Shown: piece after piece, positions 1 to 12,435 of the stretch
How the letters are laid out: every line of letters starts with the position of its first letter
Position numbering within the stretch: the stretch's first letter is position 1
Source: Polytrichum commune
Taxonomy: Eukaryota > Streptophyta > Polytrichopsida > Polytrichales > Polytrichaceae
Length of the DNA stretch: 64,000 bases
Assembly: GCA_950295325.1 (NCBI GenBank)
Contig: OX485804.1
Location: 45,434,429 to 45,498,428, forward strand
Reading direction: 5' to 3'
The notes under the pieces: generated by a model
Told to the model about the DNA's origin: nothing
Databases searched by the model: none
Seen by the model: the letters and a program-made list of their open reading frames with translations, nothing else
Program-made: the position numbers and the translations under genes

Positions 1-67
1 GTCATCCAAAAAGTTACCGTAGTGACATAAAATACCATATGAAACTAAATATCATATATAGTGTAGT
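1..67 (-). mobile_element. MITE terminus (TAGTGT-palindrome family), cut by window edge
   Basis: The reverse complement matches the first ~65 bp of the MITEs at 10277 and 21631: a palindromic end built on ACTAAATATGATATTTAGT, then a conserved stretch containing TATGGTATTT, ATGTCAC and GTAACTTTTTGGATGAC. The rest of the element lies left of the window. Confidence 0.6.
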
Positions 68-3000
68 GTACGGGGCCATGGGAGCGGGCACACTAGAAAG
101 AAAGAAAGAAAAAAAGGAGTGGAGGGGGAACATCCTAGGCCCACTCTTACACAATCTACAACTAGCTATGACAGACCCTATATCTAGGGGTGCCAACCCT
201 ACAGGTGATTCCACTCCTCCCTCTATCTAGGCTACATGATCAATAATGTGGTGAGTTGTATGCTCTTCCCTACCTAGATGCCCTACTATGTGCTTTGGTA
301 TGGCCCACTAAACCCATCCTATCCCGATGCCCACCCTTTATCACAACCACTCTTCCATTGGCCCATGTGAAGCCTTCCAGGCATGCCCAAAGCCCAAATT
401 TGGAGATGTCACCATGTTCTTGCCCTTGGAAAAATACTAGATTAATTTCTAAAAACACCATTTTTGGGCACAACGTTAACAATTACAATACAAACCCCTT
501 GCACCTTACCTTGTTCAATTTGACAATGACCCCAACTTTGTGGCCCTCCTCAAAATTGTTGAAAAGGCCAACATGGCCTCCCAGTCCTTTAGGGGCTAAA
601 CCTTTATTTTAACCAGGTGGCGCAGGCATGACATTCATTGACTATCATATAGGTTAGCCACCTCATATGTAAGCTAATTCTCATTCCTGGGATGTTCGGG
701 CATAACATAACTAATTTGAGTGCTTGCTTACGCTAATTGAAGCCTTAACTAGAAGTGTGGCTAAACTCTTATGGTGGGATGAAAGTAAACGTGGGGGAGA
801 AATACTATCGCCCAATGGTATTTTATATATTTGGTTGAAAATTAAGGTGACTTCTAAATTTTTAAATTTTTAAATTTTAACCATAAAATGATAGAATGTT
901 GATTATTTTGGTATATTATTGATGTTATAGTTTTCAAACCACAGTAATTCAAGTTTGTACAAAAAAGATTGATTCCATATTCTTAATTTTGAGCATAGGA
1001 TATCGTGGGCTCAAAATTGGCGTGTGTCAAGAAAAGTTGTATCAATCAACATTATCGTGGTATGTCAAAATTTTGGTGTGGCACAGTACTAGGTGGAAAA
1101 GGTGTCGCTATAAAAGCATATAAATGAACTCCTCTAACATTTCTATGCAAGAAGAAATTCTAAGGGTATGTATCCGTTTTATGATTTGCTCAAAACAAGG
1201 TTGTGAGTGACCTGCATAGAGCCCACCTGTGAAAGGGGGCATGCAGGCGAACATGCTCTTCATTCATGCTTGCTCCTCAAGGAGTTGAGATTTTTTATAA
1301 ATATATGAGTGACTCTCCTTTGGTGTAGATACGCAACTTGTCGGAACACTTGAGTTACGGACTAGATATTGTACATGTGGAACCATGTTGTAGGCTAAAG
1401 CAAGGCGTCCTTGTGGTACTACCAAGTTAGGGGACCGACCAGATAGTAACATGAGGATGCCTTGCAACAACCCGTAGTAGGACGCCACATGTACAACATC
1501 AGACATAACAATGATCATGTTGCCAAGAGAACATGCTACGATCTATAATTGGTGTGCTCGTGTCTAATGAAGATTCGAGGTGGTCAACGCTATAAGTAGA
1601 TATTGGAAAACTAACTTCTACTTATTTGATTCACAAGTGTTCAACACATGAGCTTTGCAAACAAGAATATTGAAAACAACACCGGTGTACTTACTTCATG
1701 TGTTAATTACAAGCCCGGTTTGCTTGGGAATGAAGTGGTTCCCGAGCTTGAAATTTAAAAGTGTGTCCTATTAGCTATGATAGAACCACACACATTTCCC
1801 TACTTGTCCTAACTTATTAGTGTTGGTAAATAGATAGGTAAAGTGGGTGACTAATAATGTCTAGCCATGGTAGAACATATTTGCCCTACAAACCAAGCTA
1901 AAGCTAATTTTATCCACTCATATGGTGTGTCCCAACTATGTATGTGTTCCAAGGAAAATGTAATGGCATGCAAGAAGTGATAAAACAACCAAGGGAAAGT
2001 AGAAGACATGCAACTTTCAATTAACACATTTGATGATGGTTTGTTTAAAAGGTCCACATGTTGTCGCAATACCCGGGTAGGGCACTCATACATGTAGTTA
2101 ATAACCCATTTGCGACGGAAGGGTATTTATCATGGGGCTATTTATCTAAGAAATTGGAATTCTTTACACCCTATCAGTACAGATAAATCTAAATTTTGTC
2201 ATTTTAGATGACCTTATTTGTATTTATAAAGTCGCAAGTGAACTAGTTTCTAGTACCCTATGTTCCTTATAATTTTTATATTTGACCCCATGAATGACGA
2301 ATCATAGGACTCTTGAAAGTTTGTAGTGAAAATTCAATAAACCATGTCTAGACTGAAGACATCAAACAATGTACCAAAACATAAAAAACTTGAAGCATTA
2401 TTAGGACCTCCTATTGTTCCAAAACATACATCAAACAATTTTCAAATCAAACAAACTTGAAGCAAGCAACCCTAGGCAAAAATCAAAGATACAACGCACG
2501 AAGCAAAGAACACCAAAACCCTCGTCATCCAAATTTTTCATTCGGGAATTTGGATTGAAAATGGATAGTTTTTCATCCATTGACCACCATAAAATGCATT
2601 GTATACCTTTGCCTCAATATTTTTTTTTCTACCTACTATTCCCAACCCTATTTTAGATTGAAAGAATTAGATAAATTGATGCATTATATGGTACCCTTAT
2701 TTTTTTTATACACACAACTTTGTAATTAAAGAGGTGCTTCATTATATCGAAGAATTGTATAAATTTTATCACAAATGAATAAAAAAATACCCTACATTCT
2801 TTCTCACACGGTTTAATAAATTTTCGCGAGTGCCCTACCCGGGTCGCAATATTCCCCATTTTGATCCAACTTTCCTTTGCATCTTCTGCACCCTTCCTAT
2901 CCGATAGGATTCCACATCCTTTGTCATTGCCCCATTGATTGCAATTGCAAATCTACCCCTTGCTTTCTTTCCTATAGCCTTTGTAGCATGTGTCTTCAAT

Positions 3001-3392
3001 GTGCTCCACCTTTACACAAAGCATACTCTACAATCTAAGCACAATCCCAATTGACATGTAGAACTAGAAGAAGCATCACTTAGATAGTCAATAGAATTTT
3101 TGAAATATACCAAATTTTCATGGGGAAAATAAGAGTATAGATCACAGAGCTACACATGTGATTGGTGCTACACATTTAGGAGTATAGATCCAAGAGCTGG
3201 ACATCCTCCTCACATAGCAAGTTCCTAGACCTTAAATTCATACACTTTACAAGCAATCGTCAAAGCATTTCAAAGGAAAAAGAGAGATGGTACTCATAGC
3301 CTAACCACGCCACCACAACTCCACACCACCATGCCACACTCAAAACTTGCACACCCCTCCAAGCTCACACACCCTTGTTAGCCCCACAACAC

Positions 3393-3394
<2 letters not shown>
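68..3394. other. Intergenic, no gene seen
   Basis: AT-rich DNA with only short, non-conserved reading frames. I recognise no protein family, RNA gene or complete mobile element. The frame at 256-612 (+) overlaps one on the other strand and shows no recognisable domain. Confidence 0.5.

Positions 3395-3424
<30 letters not shown>
3395..3424. repeat. (GA)n microsatellite
   Basis: Uninterrupted GA dinucleotides, 15 units. Confidence 0.95.
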
Positions 3425-3427
<3 letters not shown>

Positions 3428-3700
3428 GCCATCCATTAGGGTTTTGGGGAGATCTTTCCTCCTTCCCAAAGGGATTCCTTCATTAGATGAAATGAAATAT
3501 TGAATGTTATGAATGAAATTAGCCTCATTATTTGGGATGATGGGATAGAGATTATTCTCTTTAGGCAAATAACATAAGCTCTCCCTAAGGTCTATACAAA
3601 CAATCTGCCCTTTGTTGGCATTCCTCAAAACAAATATCTCAACAAAACTTTTGATTTTTCTCTTGGAATATTTGTTCACACATATTTTATATATATATTT

Positions 3701-3740
3701 GTATGTATGTATGTATGTATGTATGTATGTATGTATGTAT
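3701..3740. repeat. (GTAT)n microsatellite
   Basis: Ten perfect GTAT units, preceded by a short AT run. Confidence 0.95.
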
Positions 3741-3997
3741 ATCTTTAAATCACCTAATAACTAGTAGGCTAAGTTTCTTTAACCTAGGTATTAAGTATAG
3801 AGGCCATTCTTTGTTAATAAATGCCATCCTATGTTGTCTTCCACCTCCTTTTTGAAAATATTGGATGTGTGCCCCTCCAAGATTAATTTTCTATCTACAC
3901 CAGAAATCTAGTTGAAATTAGCGTGGGCCACAATAATAAATTTCCTAGAAAACTGATGTGGGTGATTATTAGTTTTTGTGCTACTTTTGATGTAAGG

Positions 3998-4276
3998 TGG
4001 CTATTCGAGGAGGAGTCTTATAGCCTCTTCCCGAAATGTTGCCCTCTGGGGGCGGCCACGTCACCTCAATTTTTGTTTTAATTTATGTAAGATGTTGGTT
4101 GGGAGTCTCCATAAAGACTTAGGGGAGGACTTGGGGTCTTGGATTCAAAGTAATTTCACTTTGAGTAGAAAATTAGTGGGGCCCACACTAAGTTCCACAC
4201 ACACTAATTGGACTATTCGAGAAGGAGGCTTATAGTGCTTTCCAAAAATGCCGCCCTCTAAGGCAATCACGTCACT
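3998..4276. repeat. Imperfect direct duplication, ~210-bp period
   Basis: The segment at about 3998-4060 (CTATTCGAGGAGGAG, a CTTATAG block, then GCCCTCTGG and CACGTCAC) recurs at about 4210-4276 with scattered changes. It looks like an old tandem duplication and carries no reading frame of note. Confidence 0.55.
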
Positions 4277-4869
4277 TGTTAGGGTTAGGGTTTCCTTAGT
4301 GCACTTGGGAAGCATGTTGTTAGAGGGCCCCTTCTTTACCTTGGCGACAGTAAGATTGGGGGGGGGGGCTAGCTCAAACAACAAGACATCCCAAATACTA
4401 AGTAATGTTGGTATGATATCGTCTTGTTTTTAGTTCCATTGAGATATATTTTATGAGAATTTCCACAATTTTTGATACCAATAGTAGGATATGGGTGTTT
4501 GACCTTTTTTTCTTTTTCTTTTTTTTTCCAATACCATTCAATTCTATATGCATACCATGCAAGAACCTTCATACGTAAGTTAAATCGCTCTAATATCAAT
4601 ATGGTTTAGAACGATATTGACCCAAATAATTATTTAGGTATTACAAAGATTCTATCATCTTGACATGCACTAAACATCAATATTTGACTAGTATAACAAT
4701 TTCGATACCCATGGGTAGGTTCTTTTATACTTTTATAACAAAAGTAGTATGTTGTTGATTAGGTATTGATTCTACGGATGTTTTTGACTGACTCATTTCA
4801 TCATACAATTTGTAAGTATTTTGGGTGTGAATCGTCAAGTGTTCAAAATCGAAGGGTGTTGTAAGTAAG

Positions 4870-4935
4870 TATTACACTACATGAGATATTTAGTGTCACC
4901 AATTCTAAGTGTCTTGCTCAATACTAATTTGTAGT
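4870..4935 (-). mobile_element. Solo terminus of TAGTGT-palindrome MITE
   Basis: GATATTTAGTGTCACCAATT followed by a stretch ending CTTGCTCAATACTAATT is the inverted 3' end of the MITE at 10277-10651. Sequence beyond 4935 does not match, so only one end remains. Confidence 0.5.
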
Positions 4936-5479
4936 CTCCTTTGGCTGATTTGAGGAAAGAATTTGTTGGAATCCCCGAGATTCTGGAAAGCCTGGGCCGA
5001 CTATTTCTCGGTTTGAGGTTTGATTGATCGGAGTGGATGAGGGTTTGGAGGTATTGATTGATCTGTAAATTAGTAACTGAATGTAGACTTGTAACATAAA
5101 TTTCTAGGTTAGGTTGTGAGATTCGGGGAGTGCTAATTGTTGGGTCCCCCATAAGCATCGGAGTCGTAGGAGGTTAACCTTAACTTAGAAATTTCGAAGA
5201 TTCAACTGCCTCGACTGACGGCGGGTAGTAATCTTCCTACTCGGACTTGCTCTTTGAAGTTTTTCTTTTGTTTTTCAATAGAATTTATATATTGAAGTTA
5301 TTTGGGACATTTCAAGTTGACGGTGCCAATTAGGGTGGGTGATAGGTTATTCATCAACGACTCAAATCTGGTGTCACTCAATTGGGGTCACCAAATTACG
5401 GTGGAGTAACTTAAGTCGAGGTCGGTTCAAGGTTGTGTGCATGAAAAAGCGAGGTGAAAGTAAGTGGAAGTCAAGTCCG

Positions 5480-7947
5480 TGAGTCATGATTGATTCGGGG
5501 AATGGAAGAAATATGATTTAATTATTATGTTGGAATGATCACTTTGATTGGGAAGCGCCCGGTAAGTTAGGGCTGCGCCTTTTCTTGCTTGGGAAGGAAC
5601 GGAACTTGGAAGGAAGACAAGTTTTCGAGGTTTTTGTCCCGAGGCTCGGCCGTTCTTCTTTCTTTCTGCTTTCTTTCTGTCGTTCGTTCTTTCTTTTGGC
5701 GCCATCGCATAAGCTAAGTGTTCCGGTGCAGCCCTGAGTCCTATCAGAAGCGGTGTTGGCTATTAAGTTAAGAATCGTGTTCGCATGAAAAACATTTTGG
5801 AGCAGATGTGGGGTTATGTGAATCGGTTAAGGCGAACGAAGTATGGAGAATTTAAGCGTGTATGCGAATTAGGGTTTCAGTTGATGACGGTGATGATGCT
5901 TCTGGTGAGCGAGCCAGGATTAACAATTTGAGTAATTGTGAACTTTTGTGATCTTTGGTGGAATTCCTTTTATATGCCGCCCGTGTTTTATCTTGAATTT
6001 CGGGTATTGGTTCTTCTGTGAGAAGAAAAATCTCGGTTGGTTTCAGCGCGAGGATTTATTGCAATTTATGTGTAACAAAGTTGGTTGGTGTTGGAATGAT
6101 TGGAATGATGGAATGATGCGGATGATGCGGATGACACAACTGCAGGCTTAAATTTGATTTTTTATGTGTTCCAAGAGCCTGGACTGAACCACAAGAAGCT
6201 AGGGCTTGCTGGATTCCTCTCCACTAGGTACTTTTCTTCCATCTCTGGAGCAATGTTGGGTAATGAATAAACTAGGGTCAATTTTACAAAGAAAAAATTG
6301 CCGTTTGATTCTTTCTGAGTGACTGCCAATGTTGATGATGATTTTTGAGGTCATCAGAGTATGTTAGTCGATTACAAATTTGGTGTTCATTCTCGCAGTC
6401 CAGCCATCGTGCTTCTGGGTTTCTAGCTCCTAGTTGGGTCCAATGCCTGGCGAACCATTTTGACTAATTTTGTCCTCCATTCACTTCTACCGGCACAACG
6501 AAGTTTTGAATTATGCGACCCAAAAGTAGGCACCTGTAATTATCTTAATGGCCAGTAGGACTTGCATACAGCTCTTAATACAAAAAAATTGCCACATTTC
6601 TGTGGTGATTTGTACTCTGGAAGAAACCATTATAGTCCTCTCTCATGGCTTTCTATCCTTGGCAACAGTTTTTTCCCTATGGATGATTCAAACATTTTTC
6701 TAACTGATTATTTAGGTGGGTGGGCACAGCAATTCCAAACTAAGCTAGTTGTAAAAGCTCGAAAAGTTGTAGGTTGGGGTTGGGTTTTTTAACGGCACAT
6801 CAGCTCTCTATTTAAAAGTGCAGAAATGTAAGGAAGGTTGTTTTTTTGGATTCCTGAGGTTTTTAGGGAAATAAATTCCAGTCTGTTGATGATTGCAAAC
6901 TGAAGTCTGGACTATTGTCCTTCCTGACGCTGGATGGTTTCATTAGCAATTTTAATAATTTCACTTTGAGTAAGCTAGATGATAAATTTTCGTATCAGGT
7001 TGGTCTTCAATCAGTTCTTGTGTTGATTTTTGCTGGAGTAAGTGTGGTCTTTTCATCCTCAACATTTTCTTCCTGGTGCCCATTTTAACATCCAGATTGG
7101 ACAACTAATCTTGTGGACTCAACCAACTCCAAAAATGCTCATTGATCGAGTTTGGTTTAGGAGAGAATAAAAAGGATACCACATTAGACAGCGTTTGTAG
7201 CGATAGTAAATACATATAGCAGTAATAGTGGTAGTAGTGGTAGTTTTCTTTTCTTATATTTCCAAGTGTGGCATAAAACTTGATTCCAAACTTTGCCATG
7301 AAACTTCAAAATGCTCCAGTGTTGAGCCCATCTTTCATCATTATTTTTCTTTTGAGATGGGTGAGTTCTATTTCCAACTGAAAGGAAAACTGCAAAACTT
7401 GGAGGAGCAACTTTGAGCTCCATCTTTCCAGATCATTAAGGTAGACAACCCTTATTCAGTTGCTTTTCTTATTAGGGGCACCTATTTTTGAGTGGTATGT
7501 GGTTTCGTGTGGCTCCAAAAACAGATACCAAAAAGGCATCATGTGTTTAAAAGGGATTGGACTGTGTAAAAAATCTGATAACCATTCTAGGCTCAACATA
7601 CAATATAATTGGGGGGGACCTATATGACCACTTAATGAGCACAAGAATCTTACACTTTGTTATGAGCTTTGAAAATTATGAGGCAAATGGCTACGGCCTC
7701 AATTTGGATTTGCTACCCATCTCATATTAATTGCTTGTTTTGTATCCAAAGAGAAGTCGGCTAGTCAGAAAAATGCAACCAATCTACCTTATTTTACCTT
7801 CTACATACCATAAATTTTTCTTGTCAGTCTTTGAACAGACAGAAATTTAAAGCACATTGTGTAAAAAGCTTATGAAACAACAACTTTTTGTCCTTGTCTT
7901 GCTTGTTTGCAGAATAAATCTCATTTCACCAGCCAAGGCTTAAGGAA
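5480..7947 (+). other. Probable promoter and non-coding 5' region of the Mpo1-like gene
   Basis: Around 5560-5900 the DNA is richer in GC and has a pyrimidine-rich tract (CTTTCTTTCTGCTTTCTTTC), as in plant promoters and 5' leaders. Just before the coding exon a pyrimidine tract ending in GTTTGCAG at about 7912 looks like a 3' splice site, leaving a ~36-nt leader before the ATG at 7948. A non-coding first exon near 5.7-6.2 kb spliced over a long 5' intron is therefore likely, but this is inferred. A MITE (7439-7788) lies in the proposed intron. Confidence 0.35.
7439..7788 (+). mobile_element. MITE, TAAGGTAGAC-TIR family (copy a)
   Basis: Begins AAGGTAGAC and ends ATCTACCTTA, giving a short TIR, and TTA sits on both sides. 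The interior shares the family core: TTGAGTGGTATGTGG, GTGTTTAAAAGGGATTGGAC, ATAATTGGGGG, GACCACTTAATGAGCACAAG and CAATTTGGATTTGCTA. No coding capacity. The termini fit a Tourist/Harbinger-type MITE, but the target duplication is not fully resolved. Confidence 0.6.
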
Positions 7948-8286
7948 ATGCATTTCCGGAATTTTGAGGAGTTTTGGCCATTCTATGTGAACCAACACAC
8001 GAAAGTGACGACGCGAAGATGGCACTTCTGTGCGACAGGAAGCGCCACCTTGTTCTTTTTGGCTGCAATTGTAATAAAATGGTGGCTCTTATTCTTTGCT
8101 CCAATCTTTGGATACGGGCTTGCGTGGTACAGTCATTTCTTTATTGAAGGGAACACACCAGCCACGTTTGGACATCCCGTGTGGTCCTTCATTTGCGACT
8201 ACAAGATGTTTGCCCTCATGTTAACGGGCCGGATGGACCGTGAAATTAAACGGCTCGGGAAAAGGCCAATGCTACAGGTTTCTTAA
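7948..8286 (+). CDS. Mpo1-like (DUF962) membrane protein, putative 2-hydroxy fatty acid dioxygenase
   Basis: This 112-residue protein begins MHFRNFEEFWPFYVNQH and matches the DUF962/YGL010w family. Yeast Mpo1 of this family is an ER Fe(II)-dependent dioxygenase that removes one carbon from 2-hydroxy fatty acids in phytosphingosine breakdown. Four histidines in family-typical places are visible (H17, H26, H63, H76) and could bind the metal. Two hydrophobic spans (about residues 31-44 and 46-60) would cross or dip into the membrane. The GHPVWS and DYKMF motifs follow, and the C-terminus is basic (KRLGKRP). The length fits the short plant members; yeast Mpo1 is longer with more membrane spans. 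The coding part is one exon, with a likely 3' splice site about 36 nt upstream of the ATG. A run of 27 A lies 59 nt after the stop. Enzyme activity is inferred from the family only. Confidence 0.85.
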   Translation: MHFRNFEEFWPFYVNQHTKVTTRRWHFCATGSATLFFLAAIVIKWWLLFFAPIFGYGLAWYSHFFIEGNTPATFGHPVWSFICDYKMFALMLTGRMDREIKRLGKRPMLQVS

Positions 8287-8344
8287 CCCCCACTTGGTCT
8301 TGGTCTTCTCATTGCAAAGAAGAAAAAAAGGGAAAATAGGGAAG

Positions 8345-8371
8345 AAAAAAAAAAAAAAAAAAAAAAAAAAA
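8345..8371 (+). repeat. Poly(A) run, 27 nt
   Basis: Uninterrupted A tract shortly after the Mpo1-like stop codon. It is probably a mononucleotide repeat in the 3' UTR. Confidence 0.9.
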
Positions 8372-8628
8372 GGCCTCAAGAGACTGTACATACATAGGCG
8401 TGACAAAAGCGCTCTACTGTCATCGGGTTCATAGCATAAAAAAAAATTCTTACCTGAAAGAATTGGAATGTGTTTTGAATTGGTGTACTTGTGCTATGTA
8501 GATCGTGTACACTTATAGGTCTGAAGATTGTTGTGCTATGGTTCCATTCACAATTGCAATAAAGAAGTCGGCATCCTTGCCGCTTATATTTGCTCTAACA
8601 CCTAGCTTCTTAACATTTTGTTTTTCAA

Positions 8629-8668
8629 TGTGTGTGTGTGTATATATGTATGTATGTATGTATGTGTA
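8629..8668. repeat. (TG)n/(TATG)n compound microsatellite
   Basis: TG dinucleotides merge into TATG tetranucleotides. Confidence 0.9.
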
Positions 8669-8669
8669 T

Positions 8670-9875
8670 AATCTGCGATGTATTTGAGGTTGCAATTAAC
8701 TGGTGACAAAACTTCAGTTTGGGTTGTTTATAAACCTGTGAGGAGCTGGGTTTTGGTTCAGGAAGATGAGTTTGTACTTGGAAGGAGATACTTTGATTCC
8801 AAGCAGGAAAAGAAGAATGTGAAGCTTGTGCTTCGTCATCAATCACGATGGCCATGCTAGCAGATGCTATCACTCTAAATATCTTTGTACCAGACATTAT
8901 TCATTTAGGGATACATTGATTGTGAGTTGAATTTTTCTTCTTTCGCTCTTCCGTCTCGATTATTATGACATTTGTGTTGGATGTGGATGTTATTAGAGAG
9001 TAATCCTTCAAGTCCTTTGGACTCTTCGTCAGGAGCTCATCCTCAATGATTCTTAAATTGGTTTTTTGCATACAATGTCAATAATTTCTTTCCAATTGTG
9101 GTGCATGCCTGAAGGTAGTGTTTGAATTTAATTGGATAGCAACCTATTTTGGTTCATTGAGGGCTAAACTTATTTTAACACCTCTCTTGGCATGTCAAAA
9201 TGATTTTGACCCTTGACAAACCAATATAGAATGTATATTCCAAGCATCACAATGTATATATGATGCTTGGCAGCTTATCTTGTGGTCCTATTAGAAAGCT
9301 AATAGCCCGAATATTTTGGTTTCTAAATTGATACTAATGACCTTCTTGTCACAACAAAAAAGCTTACGTTGGATCATTTGACTCTCTAATTTGATGATGG
9401 GTTTTGTTGATATAATATAATCTTAAAACCTGGTTATTGGGATTCTGGATGTTGGATTATGTTCTGCCTATGGTGTTACTTAGCTAATTGGATGAAAAGG
9501 ATCATAGGCAAGGTTGTGCTGTAGCAATAATGAAATATTTTGATAAGATTTGCCTTGCTTAAATCAATGATACGAGTCGTCAACAGGTGTTGGGGCTTCT
9601 GCATGTGCAATTGTTTCAGTTTCATTCTCCATTATCCAGTTGAGGGAGTTTGTTTTGGTACCAGGATTTTCGCTCACTCAGTTGGTGTATTCAGATTATC
9701 TGAATGAACAGCCTCCAACAACCTGAAGCACAGAAAGAGGTACCTACTCTGACATTCTTGTCATGTATTAAAGCATCTTAATGTCATATATATTTGTGTG
9801 TGTGTGTTTGTGTCTTCACAATTTGCCACTAATAGTGAATTTTAGGTTTGCAACATTGGTCTCATACCCATTACA
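8670..9875. other. Intergenic, no gene seen
   Basis: Downstream of the Mpo1-like gene. It contains one copy of a dispersed repeat (9069-9215) and a short TG-rich stretch near 9791. No supported coding region. Confidence 0.5.
9069..9215 (+). repeat. Dispersed repeat, copy 1
   Basis: Shares an extended match with 31769-31925, including TTTCTTTCCA, GGTGCATG, GTGTTTGAATTT and the block CAACCTATTTTGGTTCATTG, then CACCTCT, TTGGCATG and TTTGACCCT. Class unknown. Confidence 0.55.
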
Positions 9876-10254
9876 TTAGGGTAGTCATGCCTTAGATGGA
9901 TACCTTTTTCTCTGCACCCACTTATCGTAAGATATGAAACATGCAATTAGTGTGAGATGATTAGCAAATCTAAATCGTGCCCGTAGACATTTGCCTCATA
10001 ATTTTAAGAGCATGTATGAAAATCTCATTCACTTTGAAAGTGAAGATTCTCGTGCTGACAAAGTGGTCATATAGGTCCCCTCAATCATGTTGACTAATGA
10101 GCCTAGAATGGTTAGCACTTCTGAGCACCTAGTCCAATGTCATTTAAATACATGTCGTTTTGGTGCCAGTTCTTAGATCCACATCTAACCACATACCACT
10201 CAAATAAAGGTGTCCAAGCTGTTTTTGTGTTTGATTTAGGCAAGTCTGCATTAT
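9876..10254 (-). mobile_element. MITE, TAAGGTAGAC-TIR family (copy b)
   Basis: Reverse-strand copy of the family seen at 7439. It shows GTGAAGATTCTCGTGC, the inverted GGTCATATAGGTCCCCTCAA block, GAGCCTAGAATGGTTA and CCACATACCACTCAAAT. The MITE at 10277 abuts its right end. Confidence 0.55.
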
Positions 10255-10276
10255 AGCTCATCATTTTGAAGCTTAC

Positions 10277-10651
10277 AACACTAAATATGATATTTAGTGT
10301 CTTATGGTATTTCATGTCACAATGGTAACTTTTTGGATGACACTTCTTATGAATAAGTGAACAAATATTGTCATAGATGATGGATGCGTTTATCCATTGG
10401 CCAAACCCTACCTTCTTTTGGCAGCAACCAGTGATGAAATATTGCCTTGGATGATTGAAATTTGGATGAAAATCACTTGGTAAGTGACAGTTATCACAAC
10501 ACAGTAATTCTATAATCCCCTAAAAAAATTACAAGGAATGACAAATAATGTTGGGTTAACATTTAGTGTTGGTGACACCGTATCATAGTTTACAATTAGT
10601 ATTGAGCAAGACAATTAGAATTGGTGACACTAAATATCATATTTAGTGTAG
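10277..10651 (+). mobile_element. MITE with palindromic TAGTGT termini (copy A)
   Basis: Both ends carry the self-complementary ACTAAATATSATATTTAGT motif in inverted orientation, enclosing ~375 bp of non-coding DNA. The interior matches copy B at 21631 along its length (ATGTCAC near the start; GAATGACAAATA, TTTAGTGTTGGTGACAC and CAATTAGTATTGAGCAA near the end). No target duplication is obvious. Confidence 0.65.
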
Positions 10652-10740
10652 TTCAAGTGGCATGTCATTTACAGTGAAATGTGTGGTGAAAAGCCCTGAG
10701 GTCATGATTTTTCCCCAGGTGATGAACCATGTCAAAGACA

Positions 10741-11090
10741 GGCCTAATTAGGTTACTTATCTCAATCAGACACCTACATTTGAGTGGAGTGTGGTTGTGT
10801 GTGGATCTAAGTACAGATGTTGAAAAGACCTCATGTGTTTTGAAGAGATTTACACGCTCAAATTTCATTAACTGTTCTAGGTTCAAAAGCCACCAAAATT
10901 GAAGATAGAGAATTTATACTTTGGCAATGGACAAGATATTCATGAGCTTTGAAAATTGGGAAGAAAATGGCTGCAGATTTGGATTTGGTAATTATCTCAT
11001 ACTAGAATGTGTGTCTAATATCTTAGGAAAAGAAGTGGGCTAATTGGGAAAATTAACCATCTGAGACCAGTCTACCTTAGTCGTTGGACT
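10741..11090 (+). mobile_element. MITE, TAAGGTAGAC-TIR family (copy c)
   Basis: Family core is visible (CCTAATTAGGTTACTTATCT, CATTTGAGTGGAGTGTGG, CATGTGTTTTGAAGAGAT, GATTTGGATTTGG). It ends GACCAGTCTACCTTAG. More diverged than copy a. Confidence 0.55.
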
Positions 11091-11523
11091 TCCTCTGCTG
11101 TACTTTGCATACATGCCTATCTTGCCACTTAGCCTTGCCCAGTTTATGGTTGGATTTTTTTTGCTTAAAGTGAGCAGTGGATCCTACTGAGTTTCATCCC
11201 TCTTTGTAAACAAATGTCTGCATGTAATTCATAACAGGATACTGGAGTTTCAGATTTCTGATTTTGTGTGTTTGTGGTGTGCAGCATATTATGCACATTT
11301 CTTTTGCAGTTAGTAATGTAATTTATGGCTGTTAATGGAGGAGGAGCTTCTTAAGGAGTGTAAAGGCACTTTTGAGTTTGAGTTTCGCCATTTCCAGTTG
11401 CCGAATCCATTAAACTGCAAGTGAGGACCCAACATGTCAAGATTCAGTAAGACATGAATTCCCATTCTACTTACGTCTCATATGAAGGGTTGCATGCCCA
11501 GGGTGCAATTATATGGAGTAATG

Positions 11524-11886
11524 AAGATGGGTCTTAAATGGTACTTTTTCTGACCAGCCCACTTCTCCAAGGATATGAAACATGCCATGGTTAGGAAATC
11601 CAAATTGAGGCCATAGCCACTTTCCTCATAATTTTTGGAGCTCAGATGAATATCTCAATTCATTATCAAAGTGAAGATTCTCGTGCTCATTTACTGTTCA
11701 TATAGGTCCCTTAATTATATGTTGACTATCGAACCTAGAATGATTATCATTGTGCACAACATTGTCCACTCTCTTTAAAACACATGTCTTTTTTGATATT
11801 CATTCTCGGAGCCACACATAACCACATACCACTCAAATATAGGTTTACAATTAAGATGCGTAACCAAATTAGGCACTTCTACCTTA
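11524..11886 (-). mobile_element. MITE, TAAGGTAGAC-TIR family (copy d)
   Basis: Inverted copy. The left end has GATGGGTCTTAAATGGTAC, and the right end GTAACCAAATTAGGCACTTC then TACCTTA, the two ends of the family consensus. Confidence 0.6.
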
Positions 11887-12435
11887 CATGAAAATTTGTA
11901 TGAACCCCAAAGTTTTGAATCAAGATTCTACTACTTGGTCTTACAATATTGAATTCATACTCAACACAACATGCTACAAAAAGTGGATACACTACAGAAA
12001 GTGAATACACATGTGACAATATTATTGACATATAAGAATATAGGTATGTGCTTGAAAAATATGAGAACCATATTGCAAACACCCTTCCTGAAATTGGTTA
12101 CAAATGTACAATTATCCTAGATTTGCTTTCCTAAAAGAGTAGACTGGCTAGATTCTAGAAGATGATGGCCTCTTTGCGGAGTGTCCGGGATAGGACTCTT
12201 ACTTTAAACTCAATGTTTAGCTACACCAATTACCCCGATTAGTGTGTTTTAATATTCAGAGTTACGAAGTGCAATAACGACTTATGAGTTCAATTTTTAC
12301 TAATAATAGTTCAATAGGTTTTTTGGACATCATAGAACATAAATAACTTTGCTTCGTAAAATAATGCATTCTCAATAAATAGTTATAGCACCACACAACA
12401 CTGAACAGTAACATGCATGATCATAATTGGGATTA

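Noticed and set aside
256-612. 118-codon plus-strand frame near the left edge.
   Set aside because: Overlaps an antisense frame, has no recognisable domain, and no splice or promoter context supports it.
7948-8371. Mpo1-like gene as a processed retrogene (single coding exon followed by 27 A).
   Set aside because: A good 3' splice site lies ~36 nt before the ATG, which argues for an original gene with a 5' intron. No flanking direct repeat bounds the exon and the A run.
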